DNA from: Acanthochlamys bracteata
Taxonomy: Eukaryota > Streptophyta > Magnoliopsida > Pandanales > Velloziaceae
Reading direction: 5' to 3'
DNA: 64,000 bases
NCBI GenBank assembly: GCA_019914995.1
Contig: CM034139.1
Coordinates: 7,108,461 to 7,172,460, forward strand
Shown: piece by piece, positions 61,551 through 64,000 of the stretch
Numbering within the stretch: the stretch's first letter is position 1
Layout: each line of letters opens with the position of its first letter
The notes under the pieces: model-generated
Databases searched by the model: none
What the model was told of the DNA's origin: nothing
Seen by the model: only the letters and a program-made list of their open reading frames with translations
Made by a program: the position numbers and the translations under genes

Positions 61551-62539
61551 CCATAATTGCATCCAAGACAAAACACTGCCTCATTGCGAGTGAAGTTTTG
61601 GCGCCATTTTGATCCCCCTGTTGTATCAACATTCCATAAAAGCTTGCACATTTTATGGTGTAGCAGAGATATTTACTTAGACGATGAACACCATTTCACA
61701 TTGTAACTGAGATAGCTGAGTACATAATCATCAGCAAGCCACGTCACCAGAAGGACAAAGCAATTCTTTTGTATACTCAATACTGTTGTAATGATTTATC
61801 AATTCAATCACAATTTTCAGCCTGACTTGGAGACTATGTTGAGCGCAAAAAGATTCTTTGTTGTGCTGACTGTTAAGTGTCACCTATCACAAAACAGCCA
61901 TAAACGAGAAAGGCGTCCTTGTTTTTAACTTCTGTCAAGCTTACATGAATAGCATTATTGTTCTCAAGGAACTGAAGGGGACTTTGAAAACAAGGAATGA
62001 AAATGGAGCGAAGAATGAAATATTTCAGAAAATTTTCAATTCAGCAACATAGTTCATGTTCTTTTTCATTGTACCCACTCAAGAATGGAACTCAAAGATG
62101 GTTGTGTTGAAGATAACATTCAATAAATGTTTCCACATTTTCTTTTTCTGAAAAACTTGCTACAGAAATCAATTGATGACAAGGGAACAAATGCCAACTT
62201 CTTCATGCAGCAGGATTCCATGTCTCTGTTTTGGAACTTAGCTTTAGCTTTGATGTAGAAATGCCAATGAAATTTTGGCAATGCATACCTACCTGCATAA
62301 ATTATCTTGGCAACATCTACTACTACTACTTCATTCTCCCTACACTACAGTCGATCCGGATGCAACGCTACATACAGAATGCACCCGTGTTAACAAAGTG
62401 AAAAACTCGCTAATCTTTAAACTGTGAAGTCATAGAGTTTGGTAACAACAAGAAGAATACCAGCATTTTCTCTCTGAACTTCGAAGAAGCAGAGCGGGTC
62501 ATGGATTGGTAAATGGTAATCATGGCTATCAAAAACCTA
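61551..62539. other. AVT6 3'UTR and spacer
   Basis: Probable 3'UTR to about 61830. No gene is recognised in the rest. Confidence 0.4.
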
Positions 62540-62918
62540 GCTAGACAACACTGTAATCTATAACTACTCTCTTTATTTCACCGAAATCAAGCTCGCTAAA
62601 GTTGCTCAAGAGCATGAAAATATCCATTGGAAAACACAGGTTAGAGATTCTAAAACTTGCCAAGCAACGCAACAACAACAGTACCATTACCCATCTCATT
62701 GCAGTGTTGAACAAGGCCAACAATTTCTTTCTCAAGTATGCGATGAAGGTTTTAATTCATAGAAAGAGAAGTTCATCAGCCATTGTTGTCTTACCAGATC
62801 CTTCTGTAACAAAGAAGAAGACATTGCTACCAGTCCCATGGTGATCTATGAGGGAAGAAGCAATCATGGAGGTCATGAACAAGCAGAGATGGTTAGATGG
62901 GATGTAATGTTTCAAAAC
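62540..62918 (-). pseudogene. Unidentified decayed gene fragment
   Basis: On the minus strand an open exon-like segment 62918-62795 lies between a good acceptor (TGTTTGTTTCAG) and donor (GTAAGA) and reads VLKHYIPSNHLCLFMTSMIA and onward to VFFFVTEGS. In phase 1 it can join a second segment starting near 62730 (EIVGLVQHCNEMGNGTVVVA), which meets TAG at 62652-62650 and more stops after it. The composition and splice signals look gene-derived. I do not recognise the family, and no other exons were found within the window. Confidence 0.3.
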
Positions 62919-63079
62919 CTGAAACAAACATAATTTAAATAGTTAATATTAATCACTGGTGATTAAGATTGTGTTATTGTTTTGTATGTTGTAGCTCTTG
63001 TTCAACTTCTCTATATGACTATATGAGAATTTTGTTCTGTTATTTGTTAAGGCAAGCAAGCTCTTAATTGTGCTTACTA

Positions 63080-63376
63080 AATTCATATTTTAAATGCCCG
63101 TAACTAAATTTCTTTAAAGTAAAAAGTGAAAGTATAATTTTTAAAAAAATAAAATAGAAGTAAAATTCAGTATTTGTGTTTTAATAGTTTTTTTAAATGT
63201 GTTAAAAATCGAAAAATATAATTGGATTAGAAAGTGTGTAAATAAAAAAGTTAAACTGAAATTTTATATGTAAAAGTAGAGTTTTGATTTTTTATGTAAT
63301 TAAAATATATAAATCGTTCGAAACTTTAAATTTGGCTGGAAAAAGTAAAATTACATGTGTTTAAAACACGCACTAA
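63080..63376. mobile_element. MITE-like element, first family, copy B
   Basis: Collinear with 58818-59117. Shared landmarks in order include GTAAAAA(G/A)TGAAA, TTAGAAAGT, TAATTAAAATATATAAA and the end AAACACGCACTAA (AAACACGCCCTAA in copy A). Non-coding. Confidence 0.55.
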
Positions 63377-63379
63377 GTG

Positions 63380-64000
63380 ATAATAGAAAAATAAACGGAC
63401 CTACCAGGCAAAACAAATATAAGCGGCCTGTGCTGCGAAACAGCGAAACAACAATTCTTTAATGTTTTCTTTAAGTTTACTGATCTAAAAATTATGAAAG
63501 TATAAATAGAAACATAAAGGGCTTATATTGCAAATTACATGTTACAGTTTGTGCATAATAGTCCCACTAAAACAACTATTAGAGTTCATAAATCCCAAAT
63601 AGTGAAAGTAATAAAACAAACATAACAGGCTTACCTTGCAAAACATAATCCCATATTTTACCAATTCGTCTCACTAATAAGTTTATGCGAATTTACAGAT
63701 CCCTAAATGCAAAAAAGGAAAGCTTACGCTTGTATTGAAAAACGCTATTCTTCAGATTTGGCATCTTCATCCCAACAGTAATTTTGAACCCCTAAACGTT
63801 AAAAGTAATAATTAAAAAATAAAGAGACCTGTGAAACGTTGATTCACCGATTTCGTAGTTAGTTCTTCATTATGTAATAGCACTTCATCCCGTAATTGGT
63901 AAATGTAATAACAGAAAAATAGAGGGCCTATCATGCGAGACACATTTCACAATATTTTCACAATCATCCTATCACTTATCTCATGAAATAAATATAAATG
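63380..64000. repeat. Degenerate tandem repeat of about 100-120 bp
   Basis: A variable anchor resembling GGCCTACCTTGCAAAAC recurs near 63397 (GGACCTACCAGGCAAAAC), 63519 (GGGCTTATATTGCAAA), 63627 (CAGGCTTACCTTGCAAAAC), 63720 (AGCTTACGCTTGTATTGAAA), 63824 (GAGACCTGTGAAACG) and 63923 (GGGCCTATCATGCGAGAC). Spacing is 122, 108, 93, 104 and 99. Each anchor is preceded by an A-rich word such as GTAATAAAACA or GTAATAACAGAAAA. The array reaches the window edge. Confidence 0.5.

Noticed and set aside
1-64000. tRNA, rRNA, CRISPR, bacterial operon or viral genes
   Set aside because: None was recognised on either strand; gene structure is nuclear plant throughout.

Overview
The window is nuclear DNA of a flowering plant, most likely a eudicot. 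Genes are split by GT-AG introns, coding sequence is punctuated by AT-rich non-coding DNA, and almost every recognisable protein is closest to a land-plant family: FCA, CRCK3, PAP26, TOC90, the vacuolar H+-pyrophosphatase, TIP1, SF3B3, PHOX and AVT6. There are no operons, and no tRNA, rRNA or CRISPR array was recognised. Exons were assembled by hand from splice signals, reading phase and remembered family sequences; no alignment was run.

Layout. 1-3470 (+) is the 3' part of FCA. 5085-8689 (+) is a CRCK3-like receptor kinase. 10636-14319 (-) is PAP26, complete in nine exons (472 aa). 15779-18803 (-) is TOC90 (774 aa). 19790-about 21500 (+) is a broken EMC7 copy, followed by a gene-poor AT-rich tract to about 26.6 kb. 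27088-31390 (+) is a type I vacuolar H+-pyrophosphatase (767 aa). 32270-about 35300 (+) is a broken PHT4 anion transporter. 36178-36965 (+) is a broken CDC26-TTM3 pair. 38418-43527 (+) is TIP1 (633 aa). 44162-49124 (-) is SF3B3 (1222 aa). 50622-53813 (-) is a PHOX-type TPR/PB1 protein (678 aa). 55239-58697 (+) is a broken OS-9 homologue whose last exon carries an 848-bp hAT-like insertion. 60120-61550 (+) is an AVT6-type amino-acid transporter in one exon. The right edge holds a decayed unidentified fragment and a degenerate tandem repeat.

The striking pattern is alternation of intact genes with decayed copies of conserved genes (EMC7, PHT4, CDC26+TTM3, OS-9). Most of these keep intron-exon structure, so they come from DNA duplication rather than retroposition. 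This is what one duplicate segment looks like while it loses genes after a whole-genome or segmental duplication. The CDC26-TTM3 relic is notable because both cistrons of a gene pair known to share one mRNA in plants are still recognisable in order.

The AT-rich spaces are filled largely by short non-autonomous elements. One family ends in GTGCGTGTTTA/AAACACGC-like inverted repeats. A second has ends like GGGCGTTTGAGATTGC and occurs in both orientations. No autonomous transposase or virus-like gene was seen. The genes do not form a functional cluster: they cover flowering-time RNA control, immune signalling, phosphate scavenging, chloroplast import, vacuole energisation, protein lipidation, splicing and amino-acid transport.
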